A stretch of 64,000 nt of DNA from Saprospirales bacterium GYS_P2D (lineage in GTDB: Bacteria > Bacteroidota > Bacteroidia > Chitinophagales > Saprospiraceae): NCBI GenBank assembly GCA_009833045.1, contig WUUP01000001.1, positions 923,586-987,585 of the forward strand, read 5' to 3'. Shown here piece by piece: positions 35,684 to 46,400 of this stretch. The translations under genes were made by a program, and so were the position numbers. The first letter of the stretch is position 1. Each line of letters opens with the position of its first letter. The notes under the pieces are model-generated. The model saw only the letters and a program-made list of their open reading frames with translations, ran no database searches and was not told the origin of the DNA.

Positions 35684-36904
35684 TCAGATCTGCTCTCGCT
35701 CTATAGATGCCATGATGAATGGGCCAAGACCATGAAGATTGTCCGTCTTGATGGGCTCACTGATATAGTACTCGTAGCTCCCATCTCGATAGGGGTTGCC
35801 TCCGAGTCCAGCACTTTTGCAGATCTGTGTGACATGGACCAGTCCATTATCTTCTACATCTATGAGATGCTCCGTGATACCATCATAAGCTTTCTTCGCA
35901 TCCGCCTTATACCTCGCTGGTAGATATCCCTTTCTGACCCCTTTGAGCAGGGCATATACAAACATGCACGAAGACGAAGCCTCTAAATAATTTCCTTCAC
36001 TATCAGGACGATCAGGCACATTATACCATAGCCCTGTACTTGGATCTTGCACCTTGACGATGGCGACTGATAAATCATTGAGATAGCTGATCAGTCGCTG
36101 ATGTCCAGGGTGATCCGCTGGCAGATAGTCCAGTACATCTACGATCGCCATAGCGTACCAGCCCAGTGATCTTGCCCAAAATCCTGGGGACTGACCTGTG
36201 GTTTTATCTGCCCAGTCCATGGCTTTGCTCTCATCCCATGCGTGATATAGTAGCCCAGTAGGCTCATCTACATGATGTCGCTGTATCTCATCAAACTGAT
36301 GAACGATATCATCATAACCAGCACCATCTTCAAACTCCTGTGTATATCTCACATAAAAAGGCGTGCCCATATACAGTCCATCCAGCCACATTTGATAAGG
36401 ATATATCTTCTTATGCCAGAATCCCCCAGCATTCGTTCTTGGGTGGTTTTTTAGCTGCTCTCTCAGTGTCTGTATGACAGTCAGGTATCGCTCATCTCCC
36501 GTCTTTTCATAGAGCGTATGGACGAATTTTCCTGAATTAACCTTATCAATATTGTAAGTATTCATTTCATATCCAGTGACGACTCCATTTTCATCGATGA
36601 TTAGGTCAGCGTATCCCTTGATATAATCATGATATTTTTGCTTACCTGTATAATCATAGAGCTGCTCAAAAGCAGTCATAAGGAGGCCAATCTTATAGTT
36701 CCACTCAGGCTTGATGTCATTTTCTGTGGTCCAGACATCAGGATGCTGATGTATGACCGATAGAGCCAGCCGCTCTGACCAAGGCAGCTCACTGTCTACT
36801 ATCTGAGCATCTCCTGTCGTAGACGTATCATTTTTAGCGATAGTGGGAGTACAAGACCCCCAGAACATAGAGATACCTATGAAAAATAGTATACTATACT
36901 TCAT
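35684..36904 (-). CDS. Unsaturated uronyl hydrolase, GH105, lipoprotein
   Basis: 406 residues from the ATG at 36904; 36934 would need TTG. The lipoprotein signal ends at Cys18 (FWGSC). The catalytic Asp is D175 in MWLDGLY. Like the other GH105 gene of the locus (17591-18862), it should release unsaturated galacturonate from oligosaccharides made by a lyase, feeding KduI/KduD, whose genes follow directly. Its place next to SusCD suggests homogalacturonan oligomers, while the other copy beside CE12 may prefer rhamnogalacturonan; this split is a guess. A small hairpin (ATTGGC/GCCAAT around 36920) precedes the start. Confidence 0.92.
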   Translation of the reverse strand: MKYSILFFIGISMFWGSCTPTIAKNDTSTTGDAQIVDSELPWSERLALSVIHQHPDVWTTENDIKPEWNYKIGLLMTAFEQLYDYTGKQKYHDYIKGYADLIIDENGVVTGYEMNTYNIDKVNSGKFVHTLYEKTGDERYLTVIQTLREQLKNHPRTNAGGFWHKKIYPYQMWLDGLYMGTPFYVRYTQEFEDGAGYDDIVHQFDEIQRHHVDEPTGLLYHAWDESKAMDWADKTTGQSPGFWARSLGWYAMAIVDVLDYLPADHPGHQRLISYLNDLSVAIVKVQDPSTGLWYNVPDRPDSEGNYLEASSSCMFVYALLKGVRKGYLPARYKADAKKAYDGITEHLIDVEDNGLVHVTQICKSAGLGGNPYRDGSYEYYISEPIKTDNLHGLGPFIMASIEREQI

Positions 36905-37033
36905 AATATTCTTTGAGATTGGCCTATGAGCCAATGTTGAGAAAGAAAAAATGTACGGGAAACAGATAGGTACAACGATAATCTGCTCCCCGAGACATTT
37001 TTAAATATGGAGATTTAAAAAACTAAATGCGCT

Positions 37034-38641
37034 CTATTCGTAGGCTGGATTCTGAGGAAAGTCTCTATTCTGATTCAGATCCAATGCCGCCTGTGGTATA
37101 GGTCTTAATATCTTAAGATTACCTCCTGCTCCCATAAAATTAGACTCCTCGATGAGGTAGTGATGAGCAGAGGCTCTCTCTACTAATTTGCCCGTACGCT
37201 TCAGATCAAACCATCTGTGATACTCCCCGAATAACTCTCGAGCTCTCTCATCTAATATGTAGTCTATATCAAACTCTGCTGCTGTCGCAGGCGCTACACC
37301 TGCTCTCGCTCTCACAACATTGAGACGATCGAGCCCTGTGCTGGCACTACCACTCTGTAGATAGGCCTCAGCAGCTATGAGATATGACTCCGCTACACGA
37401 GCTAATACGATATCTCGAGTACTCGAGTTAGTTCCAAATGGTGCCGTAGGGTCATCAAATTTTTTCACTGCGATAGTCTGATAGTCACTACTCACCACCT
37501 GTGCGCTATGAGTACCATAGTCATGATACTGAGCCTCTGGATGCTCCGCTTTATAGGCCGCTTGATCTTCCTCAGTAAACCACTTTGGCTCATAAAAATG
37601 GAAGACATCTAATCCGCTCTTGTCATCTACATCATAGTAGTCAAAGTATCGATCATATATCGTCCACATGAATGTGGCGTAAGTTCTTTCATCATCCTGA
37701 TCAAAAAGCTCTAATGCAAAATCTGTAGGAATCAACGTATAGTTTCTACGAGGTGCGATACCTGCCACCTCTGTACCTCCCATATATGGGCCGTAATATT
37801 CTGCCTGACGATTGCCCAGGCGAGTAGGATCAGCGCTCACAGATGCTGCATCATACTGCACTGAGAATATAGTCTCTGCATTTCCATCATTGCTCGGTGA
37901 CCAGAGCTCCTCAAAAGGTATATCCAACCCTTGGCCTGCGATAGCTGCATCAGCATAGCTCGCTGCCTTAGAAAAATCATCTCCTGCTGCGAAAGACTCA
38001 TATCCACGAGTCAAGTGTACTTTTGACAATAAATGTCTCACTGCTCTCTTATTGACCCTACCTGTGTAGGCTCCATCACCCACAGATGCCAATGCATCCT
38101 CGAGATCAGATACAATAAGGTCATACACCTCTGACGCAGAATTGCGATCAAACTCGAGTACAGGCTCCTGTATATAGTCAGTCACGATAGCTACGCCACC
38201 ATATGTCTGTACTAATAAGAAGTAAGCATTAGCTCTCATGTACTTTACCTCACCTGCGAGCTGTGCTGCATTACTATTGCTCGTGAGATCTGCATAGTAC
38301 AATGCCTGATTAGCGATCTGTATAGCATTATAACACGTATTGTAGAGGTGTGATACTCCTCCAGAAGAAGAGTTGAGTGAGGTATATTGACTCAGCCCTT
38401 CTGGCTCTGATCCTCTACCTCTACCCTCTGCATAGAGATCTGTCCCAGCAGCGAATAGCCATGCCTCTCCTCCATAGATAGATCTCAACTGTGAATAATT
38501 AGCATTGATCAATGCATCATAACCATCTGAGGTCACGTAGAAGCTCTCAGCAGTTACATTTGATAAGTTTTCTTCCTCTAAGAAGTCACTGCACGATGTA
38601 GCCAGGACTGCCAAGAGTGTATATAATAGTATTCTTTTCAT
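37034..38641 (-). CDS. susD: SusD/RagB-family glycan-binding lipoprotein
   Basis: 535 residues. The lipoprotein signal ends at Cys17 (LATSCSD), followed by the acidic export stretch FLEEEN. The helical TPR core and the C-terminal segment ERARELFGEYHRWFDLKRTGK are typical of SusD. It covers the SusC channel on the cell surface and captures oligosaccharides, here probably oligogalacturonides. It lies ten bases after susC. Confidence 0.95.
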   Translation of the reverse strand: MKRILLYTLLAVLATSCSDFLEEENLSNVTAESFYVTSDGYDALINANYSQLRSIYGGEAWLFAAGTDLYAEGRGRGSEPEGLSQYTSLNSSSGGVSHLYNTCYNAIQIANQALYYADLTSNSNAAQLAGEVKYMRANAYFLLVQTYGGVAIVTDYIQEPVLEFDRNSASEVYDLIVSDLEDALASVGDGAYTGRVNKRAVRHLLSKVHLTRGYESFAAGDDFSKAASYADAAIAGQGLDIPFEELWSPSNDGNAETIFSVQYDAASVSADPTRLGNRQAEYYGPYMGGTEVAGIAPRRNYTLIPTDFALELFDQDDERTYATFMWTIYDRYFDYYDVDDKSGLDVFHFYEPKWFTEEDQAAYKAEHPEAQYHDYGTHSAQVVSSDYQTIAVKKFDDPTAPFGTNSSTRDIVLARVAESYLIAAEAYLQSGSASTGLDRLNVVRARAGVAPATAAEFDIDYILDERARELFGEYHRWFDLKRTGKLVERASAHHYLIEESNFMGAGGNLKILRPIPQAALDLNQNRDFPQNPAYE

Positions 38642-38651
38642 TGCTGTCTTT

Positions 38652-41600
38652 TTAGAAATTTACGTTTACACCAAATTGGTAAGTCACTGATCCTACACGT
38701 CCGATATTAAGGCTGGCTCCAGCCCACTCCGGATCATATCCTTCGTAATCTGAAAATACAAATGGATTCAACACATTCGCATATATGCGTAGTGATCCGA
38801 GACCCAGATTATCGACTGCTTTGTCATTGAGCGTATATCCGAGTGCGATATTCTTGACCTTCCAGAATGAGGCATCTCTATAGGCGCCTACATTGTTACT
38901 TCTCCAGAAAGTACCTTGATTTCTTGGCTGTGGATATTCATTGTCAAACTGTGCTTCTACTCCAGCACCATTTTCTGGCACATACCATCCGATATCGAGC
39001 TTTTGGCGACCTCTATCACGAGTATCTGTGAAGTTGTCAATGAATGGGCTAAAGACATGCACTCCACGATTACCGAATACTGAGATACCTAAATCAAAGT
39101 CGCCAACTCTCAAGCTGGAGAAAACACTACCTGACCATGATGGGTCCTCTGAGCCCAAGATCGTACGGTCATCATTTGGGCTGATCTTACCATCATTATT
39201 GATATCTACTACTTTTGCCTGACCTTCGAGCTGGCCATATGATGCTGCTGCATCTCTTTCATTTGCTTGCCAGATACCATCGAATACATAGTTGTAATTA
39301 GAGTTGATCGCTTCTCCTATGAACCATCCGTTTCCTACATCATCTACTTCGCTCTGACCATAGATTGATTCGATAGAGTTAGTATTCTTAGTGAATGTAA
39401 ATGTCGTCGACCATGAGATATTTGATCGCTGGACATTGCGAGTAGTGAGGAGTACCTCTACCCCTTTGTTGCTCACTGATCCTACGTTAGCACTGATCTC
39501 TCCTCCACCTGACTCGATCGGTAGATCCTGGCTCAGTAGTAGATCATCTGAGAGTCTGTCATAGATATCGAGTGATCCAGAGATTCGATCTTTGAGGAAT
39601 CCGAAATCAACACCAAAGTTGAGCTCTCTTGTCTTCTCCCATCCGAGAGCGGTATTAGCCAGACCCGATGGCAGCCATCCATTGGCCGTAGAGCCTCCAA
39701 AATCATAAAAAGTCTGACGGCTGAGACTATTAGTCGTAGAGTATGGACTGATGATATTATTACCAGTGAATCCATAGCTCACTCTCACCTTAAGATTAGA
39801 AAGATTGTCCGCATCAGCTAAGAATGCTTCGTTGCCAAGATTCCAAGCAACGGCACCAGAAGGGAAGAAGTCCCATCTATTGTCCTCAGAGAGTAGTGAT
39901 GACCCATCCCATCTATTAGACAATGTCACTAAGAATCTATCTTGGAATGAATAATTCGCTCTAAGCGCAAAAGAAGCCAATGTCTGCTTGACGAAAGAGG
40001 ATCCCAGATTGAATGTAGACTGATCACCTGATCCTATATTATAAAAATCAGTGTCAAAAGGAAGGTTTCTCGCACTGATAGTGCTACCCTCGGTCTGATC
40101 AGAGTAGATACTCTGGAGAGCTAATACACTCACTCTGTGATCTTCTCCGAGATCATAGTCAAAGTCAACCTGATTATCCCAAGTATAACTAAATCGCTGC
40201 GAGTTGGACAGATCTGCCGATGGGAGGTTATTATTTGAAATACCACGATTAGTCTGTGCTCCCCATGCTCTACCTCTACGAGTGTTAGTGAAGCTCGGAG
40301 AGAAGGTAGACTTAAATGTGATATTACCTGTGATAGAGTATCCAGCATATAGAGATGCTACTCCTCTCCACCTACGGCGCTCATCATCTGAGTTAGCGAT
40401 TTCTAATAATGGATTGTAAGTACTTGTCTTATTGACTATGAAGTCTCCATTTTCATCTCTCAACTTACCAGGCTGCGGCTCGAGTGTCTCTCCGTCGATA
40501 CCATATGGAGACAAGAATGGATTCAACCTAAAGGCCTCTCTCATCGCTACATCACTACCAAATTGATCTTTGCTCAGTGCTATGGTAGAGTTAAATCCAT
40601 AGGTAAACTTGTCACTCACCTTATGATTGATACCTGCTTTAAATGTGTACTTGTCTAAAGACTCGTTTTCGATATTTCCAGTCTCGTTTTGGTATCCAAA
40701 TCCAAGATTATATCCTAATGATCCTGAAGCCGTACCTGAAAAATTTAGGTATGTATTTTGCTGAAAACCATCCTGAAGTACGAGATCATACCAGTCCCAC
40801 GCCTCGAGATTGTCAAATCTTCTGCGGAGCTCAGTGTTCGCTGAGCCGATCACCTTTCCTTCGAGCTGCTCAGGAGTGATCGCCAGTGGATCATTGAGAT
40901 TAGTAGTGGCGAGATATGCCGATGTATGGTAGTAGGCCCACTTCTCAGGACTCATCATCTGCGGTAGTCGAGCTACTTTTTTTGTACCCACATAGGAGTC
41001 AAGAGAGATATTAAGCCCTGGTTTTGCGCTCGCACCATTCTTAGTAGTCACGATCACCACACCATTAGACCCTCTCGATCCGTAGATCGCTGTAGATGAG
41101 GCATCTTTGAGGATATCTATACGATCGATATCTTGAGGATTGAGGAAATCAATATTGTCTAATGGAACTCCATCCACCACGAAAAGTGGCGCAGAGTTAG
41201 GGTTGAGTGAGTTATTACCCCTGATGACGATATCAAATCCATCACCGATACGACCCGTGCTATTAGAGATCTGCACACCTGCGACATTTCCTTGTACCGC
41301 CTCGAGCGCATTAGTCATACCTCTCTCTGTGAGCGCCTCTGCTCCGAGACTACCGACTGCACCAGTGAGATCCGACTTTTTGATAGTCTTGTATCCGACC
41401 ACTACGACCTCATCGAGCGTCTCGGCATCTTCTTGTAGCGTCACATTGAGCGTCGACTGCCCATTGACCTCGACCTCCTGTGTAGCATATCCAGTGAAAC
41501 TGAATACTAATACGGCATCTCCACTGGCGACATCAAGTGAGAAATTACCATCCATGTCGGCGATTGTACCGTTGGAGGTTCCTTTTTCGATGATGTTGGC

Positions 41601-41756
41601 TCCGAGCAATCCGAGCTGCTCTGCCCCATCGATCACCTGTCCCGATACTCGAAACTGGCTCTGTGCGTACATCGGAGTGCTGAGTAGCACCGCCAGTACG
41701 AATAAAAGGGAGTAGCCTTGACCACCCAGCCTTTTAGAGTAAAATTTAATTTTCAT
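38652..41756 (-). CDS. susC: SusC/RagA-family TonB-dependent transporter
   Basis: 1034 residues from the ATG at 41756; a TTG at 41786 would give 1044. Signal peptide (about 1-32), carboxypeptidase-like beta-sandwich (about 35-115), then the plug with LDEVVVVGYK and the conserved SASxTAIYGSRGSNGVVIVTTK block, then the 22-strand barrel ending in an aromatic residue (Phe). It imports glycan pieces held by SusD through the outer membrane. The GH28 gene ends 36 bases upstream and there is no separate promoter, so the import pair depends on the GH28 promoter. Confidence 0.96.
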   Translation of the reverse strand: MKIKFYSKRLGGQGYSLLFVLAVLLSTPMYAQSQFRVSGQVIDGAEQLGLLGANIIEKGTSNGTIADMDGNFSLDVASGDAVLVFSFTGYATQEVEVNGQSTLNVTLQEDAETLDEVVVVGYKTIKKSDLTGAVGSLGAEALTERGMTNALEAVQGNVAGVQISNSTGRIGDGFDIVIRGNNSLNPNSAPLFVVDGVPLDNIDFLNPQDIDRIDILKDASSTAIYGSRGSNGVVIVTTKNGASAKPGLNISLDSYVGTKKVARLPQMMSPEKWAYYHTSAYLATTNLNDPLAITPEQLEGKVIGSANTELRRRFDNLEAWDWYDLVLQDGFQQNTYLNFSGTASGSLGYNLGFGYQNETGNIENESLDKYTFKAGINHKVSDKFTYGFNSTIALSKDQFGSDVAMREAFRLNPFLSPYGIDGETLEPQPGKLRDENGDFIVNKTSTYNPLLEIANSDDERRRWRGVASLYAGYSITGNITFKSTFSPSFTNTRRGRAWGAQTNRGISNNNLPSADLSNSQRFSYTWDNQVDFDYDLGEDHRVSVLALQSIYSDQTEGSTISARNLPFDTDFYNIGSGDQSTFNLGSSFVKQTLASFALRANYSFQDRFLVTLSNRWDGSSLLSEDNRWDFFPSGAVAWNLGNEAFLADADNLSNLKVRVSYGFTGNNIISPYSTTNSLSRQTFYDFGGSTANGWLPSGLANTALGWEKTRELNFGVDFGFLKDRISGSLDIYDRLSDDLLLSQDLPIESGGGEISANVGSVSNKGVEVLLTTRNVQRSNISWSTTFTFTKNTNSIESIYGQSEVDDVGNGWFIGEAINSNYNYVFDGIWQANERDAAASYGQLEGQAKVVDINNDGKISPNDDRTILGSEDPSWSGSVFSSLRVGDFDLGISVFGNRGVHVFSPFIDNFTDTRDRGRQKLDIGWYVPENGAGVEAQFDNEYPQPRNQGTFWRSNNVGAYRDASFWKVKNIALGYTLNDKAVDNLGLGSLRIYANVLNPFVFSDYEGYDPEWAGASLNIGRVGSVTYQFGVNVNF

Positions 41757-41792
41757 AAAACATTTTTTTAGATAGTTGTTGACCAAACATTT

Positions 41793-43220
41793 TTATGGAT
41801 TCTGCATGAGAGTGCCATTGATATAGGTGTCTATCAATTGCAGATTCTCCGTATGCTCTAATGAGAGTGCTTCATCCACCTTTTCGATAATTACATTTTT
41901 AAAAGTTATATTTCGTATAGGAGACTCCTCATAGCCTCTGGCCAGTATGCCATATTTGCCTCCGTTCTTTACTGTGATATTTTCTAATGTGATATTCTCT
42001 ACTGATGGGATATACTCTCCTACCTGATCACTATAGGTCGCATAGTACATATTGACCTTCAGTACGGCTTCCTTGACCTGCCCTACTTCGACATTTTTGA
42101 CATATACATCCCGAGCGTAGCCGCCCCGCTTAGAGTTAGTCTTGATACGGATCGCTCTATCCAGATTAGGACTACTCATCACACAGTCTCTGACGTAGAC
42201 ATCATTGACTCCTGCGGATATCTCACTACCCATGACCACCCCGCCATGTCCATCTATCATCTCACAGTCTCGTACGATGATCCGCTCACTATTGATAGCG
42301 ACTCTACGTCCGTCATGATTGCGACCGGACTTGATCGCTATGCAGTCATCTCCAGTGTTGAAAAAACAATTTTTAATCACTACATCTTTACAGTATTCTG
42401 GGTCACAGCCATCATTATTAGGACCATGACTCTCGACGGTGACACCATCGACTGTGATATAACGAGACTTGATAGGATGGATCACCCAAAATGGTGCATC
42501 AATGATCTTGACACCTTCGATCAGTATATTCTCGCACTCAAAAAACTCAATAAACGAAGGCCGCAGATAGTACCCCTCACCAAACGTGCGCTCAGCTATA
42601 GGTGTACCCATCTCTGCGAACTTCACTAATCGAGGACGATTGTCTTCCATCTTTTGATGAGGATCGCCCTCTTTCCAGCCGTATCTATTGCTTTTGCACC
42701 ATGGCCACCACGCTTCATTGCTGGCTTGACCATTAAGTGTTCCTTTTCCTGTGACTGCTATATTCTTTTTGCCATATGCATAGATGAGCGGTGAGTAGTT
42801 CATGAGCTCATTTCCCTCAAATGAGGTATGCACTGCGGGCAGATAGTCTTGTGGATCTATGCTAAATCTCAACTCCGACCCCTCTGCCAGATGTAGATTG
42901 ACATTGTCTAATAGATGGATGGCCCCTGTGATATATGAGCCCTCAGGGATGACCACCTGGCCTCCTCCCGCATCATGACATGCTTTGATAGCTTTTTTGA
43001 TGGCGGCCTTATTAGCATTGAGATCGTCTGGTGTAGCCCCGTAGTCTACTATATCATAACTGCGCTCAGCGAATACTGGCACCACTATGTTTTTTTCTAT
43101 CTGTGCAGCTCTGATCCATGGGTCAGGTGCAGTAGCCTCGCTCTGTGTAGAGACACTCTTGCAGGCGACAAAGCAGAGTAATAGACATAGCGTCTGAGAT
43201 AATAGAGTCAATAGTTTCAT
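41793..43220 (-). CDS. Polygalacturonase, GH28
   Basis: 475 residues; the likely lipoprotein signal ends at Cys20. The parallel beta-helix carries the full GH28 set: Asn-Asn-Asp 268-270, the Asp pair 291-292 in GDDCIAIKSG, His325 in GHGGVVMG and RIKT further on. It hydrolyses alpha-1,4 bonds of de-esterified polygalacturonate; whether endo or exo is not clear, though the long form with ESHGPNNDGCDP is common in exo-acting and rhamnogalacturonan-type members. It is the first gene of the pectin operon, divergent from the HTCS gene. Confidence 0.93.
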   Translation of the reverse strand: MKLLTLLSQTLCLLLCFVACKSVSTQSEATAPDPWIRAAQIEKNIVVPVFAERSYDIVDYGATPDDLNANKAAIKKAIKACHDAGGGQVVIPEGSYITGAIHLLDNVNLHLAEGSELRFSIDPQDYLPAVHTSFEGNELMNYSPLIYAYGKKNIAVTGKGTLNGQASNEAWWPWCKSNRYGWKEGDPHQKMEDNRPRLVKFAEMGTPIAERTFGEGYYLRPSFIEFFECENILIEGVKIIDAPFWVIHPIKSRYITVDGVTVESHGPNNDGCDPEYCKDVVIKNCFFNTGDDCIAIKSGRNHDGRRVAINSERIIVRDCEMIDGHGGVVMGSEISAGVNDVYVRDCVMSSPNLDRAIRIKTNSKRGGYARDVYVKNVEVGQVKEAVLKVNMYYATYSDQVGEYIPSVENITLENITVKNGGKYGILARGYEESPIRNITFKNVIIEKVDEALSLEHTENLQLIDTYINGTLMQNP

Positions 43221-43257
43221 ACGATAGTTAAGATAACTTTAGCCTTTTTGGCTGGGT

Positions 43258-43293
43258 CAAAACTATAGTTCATCTTCGCTTTCACGTATTCAA
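43258..43293 (-). promoter_or_regulatory. Main promoter of the pectin operon
   Basis: Minus strand: perfect -7 box TAGTTTTG (43258-43265) and TTG (43291-43293) 25 bases away, a wide spacing that would fit a promoter needing an activator. The leader to the GH28 ATG is about 30 bases. Confidence 0.5.
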
Positions 43294-43301
43294 TTATTAA
43301 C

Positions 43302-43343
43302 CGATGGGTAGCGATTTATAACAAAACGATGGATAATCGATGG
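43302..43343. promoter_or_regulatory. Candidate HTCS operator: three CGATGG direct repeats
   Basis: CGATGG occurs at 43302-43307, 43327-43332 and 43338-43343. The last two are 11 bp apart (CGATGGATAAT then CGATGGTATAA), one helical turn, as expected for an AraC-type two-HTH protein. The block lies roughly 40-80 bases upstream of the likely GH28 transcription start. Binding by the HTCS is inferred. Confidence 0.45.
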
Positions 43344-43377
43344 TATAATGTTCTACATATACGCCATATTCAGAATA

Positions 43378-43411
43378 TTGTGTCGTCGAATAACATGATT
43401 GAATATATTTG
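43378..43411 (+). promoter_or_regulatory. Candidate promoter of the HTCS gene, near-leaderless
   Basis: TTG at 43378-43380, 23 bases, then TATATTTG (43404-43411). The ATG at 43418 is only six bases after the box. Confidence 0.35.
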
Positions 43412-43417
43412 TTTGCT

Positions 43418-46400
43418 ATGCAAAACTTAACTGTCTATACTATCCTTTTCCTTTTGGGAATAGGGACGCTCTCTCATGCAGCTCAGCCCTATCAGCCTAA
43501 AGTGATCAATCCCTTGACAGAGTCTTGGCGGTGGACTCACTTCTCCGAAGTAGAGGGCAAGGGTATCCGAAACATCGTAGAAGACCAATCTAATACAATA
43601 TGGGTCAGCAGCAATGAAGGCTTACTCGAGTATGATGGATATCAGTGGAGTACTCATGAGCAGCTCAATGAGATCATATCGGCACCACCTGAAGAAATAC
43701 TGGTCGGCCGTGATCAGCATATCTATGTGACTACCACTCATGGTATATATATGTATGATCACGAGGAGTGGAGTCCCTACTATGAGCTACCTGACGAGGA
43801 GTCATTCGATTTCACTCAGATCAAACAGCTTAAAGATGGCACCCTCATAGCTTCATCAAATCATGGAGTCTTACACTTTAGGACGGACGGTACAGACTTT
43901 TATACCTCACCAGTCAAGAAAAAAATACTGGAGCAATATATCTCAGATGTCAACTGGATACTACTTCCTGACGAAAGTTTACTCGATGGTGATTTTATGA
44001 CTATCACTGATGTTTTATTAATTGACCAAAAATTTTGGTTTGCCATCACCCCAAAAACAGAGCATGGCAAGGTGCTCATATTTGACCCTACTGAGCATAG
44101 TCAGCAATACATAGCAGAGTATCACATACTGCACAATACTGATCAATACCCATTAGGCGAAAGCCAGAAAATCCTACTCTCCCAAAAAAACGAAGTATGG
44201 CTCATCAACTCTACGACCAACAAAGGCCTCTCAGTACTGACCAAAGAAGGCCAAATCAAAAAACAAATCAAGTTGAGCAAGATATTCGGTGGGGACGAGT
44301 ACATGTCGAGCATCAAGCAGACCCAAGATGGTACTATATGGATCAGCGGTATGGCTCGAGTATATACGCTAAAGGATCAAGAATGGAATATCTATAAAGC
44401 GCCCTCCTATCCTGTCCCTGCTAATCACATCATACTACAGCTCAGCAAAAATAATAAGCTATGGATAGCAGGCTATAAGTCTAAAATGCTCCTACTCGAC
44501 CTATCGAATGAAGAACAAGTATCATATACCGGTCTCAACTATCAATGTCAAGTCAGTCCTACAGAGCAGTGGTATGTCTCCATCGACGATAAGATCGTAC
44601 AGCATAAGGACGGTCAGTGGATATCCTATGATAGCAGCGATGGGCTCATGGATCAACCGACCAGTCTACTCCATACGAGTCAGGGGCAGCTATGGGCTAC
44701 TGGATCTCACCGAGGCAAAGCCGCCACAGCACTGTACACACCTGATGGATGGGAACTCACTGTACATCCCAGCCTATCCTGGGGTATAGACTACCGGACT
44801 CCTATAGAAGCCCGAGATGGCAGCATATGGTTTGGTGCTTCTGTAGATGCAGAGGTAGAGTTTGGCTACTATAGTGGTGTACTCCAGCTGGTTAATCCCA
44901 GCTCTCCAAATCGAGAATGGATACATCATCGCAACGAAGAAAATGGACTACTCCAAAGTAGCATATATGGCATCGGTGAGTCCCCAGATGGACGCATATG
45001 GATAGGAGGGATCCGGCTATCCGTCTATGATGGAGATCACTGGAGTGATGTACCCGATGAGCGACTCCAGCAATACGTGAACATCGTCACCAGTACAGAA
45101 GACCTTTTGTTAGTTGGGTCGAGATACTATGGCCTATTCATCTATGATGGTGAGAGCTGGACTAACTATAATACCACTCACGGCCTCTCGAGCAATACCA
45201 TCATCAGCATCGATGCCATATCTCGAGATCACATCTATGTCTCTACGGACAATGGTATCTGCAGATTTGATGGAGTATCCTGGACTCAGGATGTATTCCC
45301 AGAGCGATTTGATATGAATTTTGAAGGAGGTAGTATCCTACACACGGATGAGAGCTCCATATGGATCAATAAATCTCCCAGAGGATGGAAGCGCAGAGCC
45401 TATCAAGAAAATACAGAGCGCATAGATAAGAATGATTTTTTCACTACTCGGCTGCCATTAGATGATTTACCGCCAGAGACCTCCATCGATTTCTTTCTGG
45501 AGTCAGTATCTCGAGAAGGAAACAGTGTAATCAATTGGTCTGGATCAGACTACTACTATGGTACACCTAATAATAGACTCTCCTACTCTTATCGTCTTGA
45601 CGGAGGTGAGTGGTCGCCATTCTCGGAGGAAGAGCAGTACACTTTCACCAGTCTGGGTAGTGGTAAGCATACCCTCGAGGTGAGAGCCAGAGATCTGGAC
45701 TTCAATATCGATCCCACTCCGGCCGTAGTAGAGTTCAAAGTACTCCCACCACTATGGAAGCAAGCTTGGTTTTTACTACTGATAGGTGGATTTTTGACCA
45801 TTTTTGGCATCTATGAGTATAGGGTGCTATCTAAAAAACGAAAGCTCGAAATACTCAATGATGCACTCCAAAAGTCGAATGCTGACCTCATCGAAGGCCG
45901 CCAAAAAATCGAACAACAGAATAAAGAGATCCTCGAGCAACAGGAAAAAATACTACTACAGTCACATGCACTGGAGCAAAGCAACATTGACCTCGAGTCA
46001 AGAAATAAAGAAGTGCAACATCAAAAGGATCAGCTGGAAGAAATGGTGCTCAAAGTGGAAAATCTGTCTAAAGCTAAAGTCGGATTTTTCACGAATATAT
46101 CGCATGAGCTGCGTACTCCGCTCACGCTGATCCTCGGCCCTGCTCAGCAGCTCATGCATGCCGAATCCATCTCGCCCGATGATCGAAATCGACTCTACCG
46201 CACGATCCATAAGAATGCCTCTCGACTGCTCAAACTCATCAATCAACTACTCGAAATGAGACGTATCGAGCAGAGCTCTCTCGAGCTAAAACTATCGAAT
46301 ATTAATCTTGAGAAATTCAGTCAAGAGATCATTAGCATGTTTGAGACATTGGCTATCAGGAGAGACATATTTCTGTCACTGGACACGGATACTATCGCCC

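Noticed and set aside
38652-41786. Start of SusC at 41786
   Set aside because: That codon is TTG and sits almost on the GH28 stop; the ATG at 41756 directly precedes a normal signal peptide.
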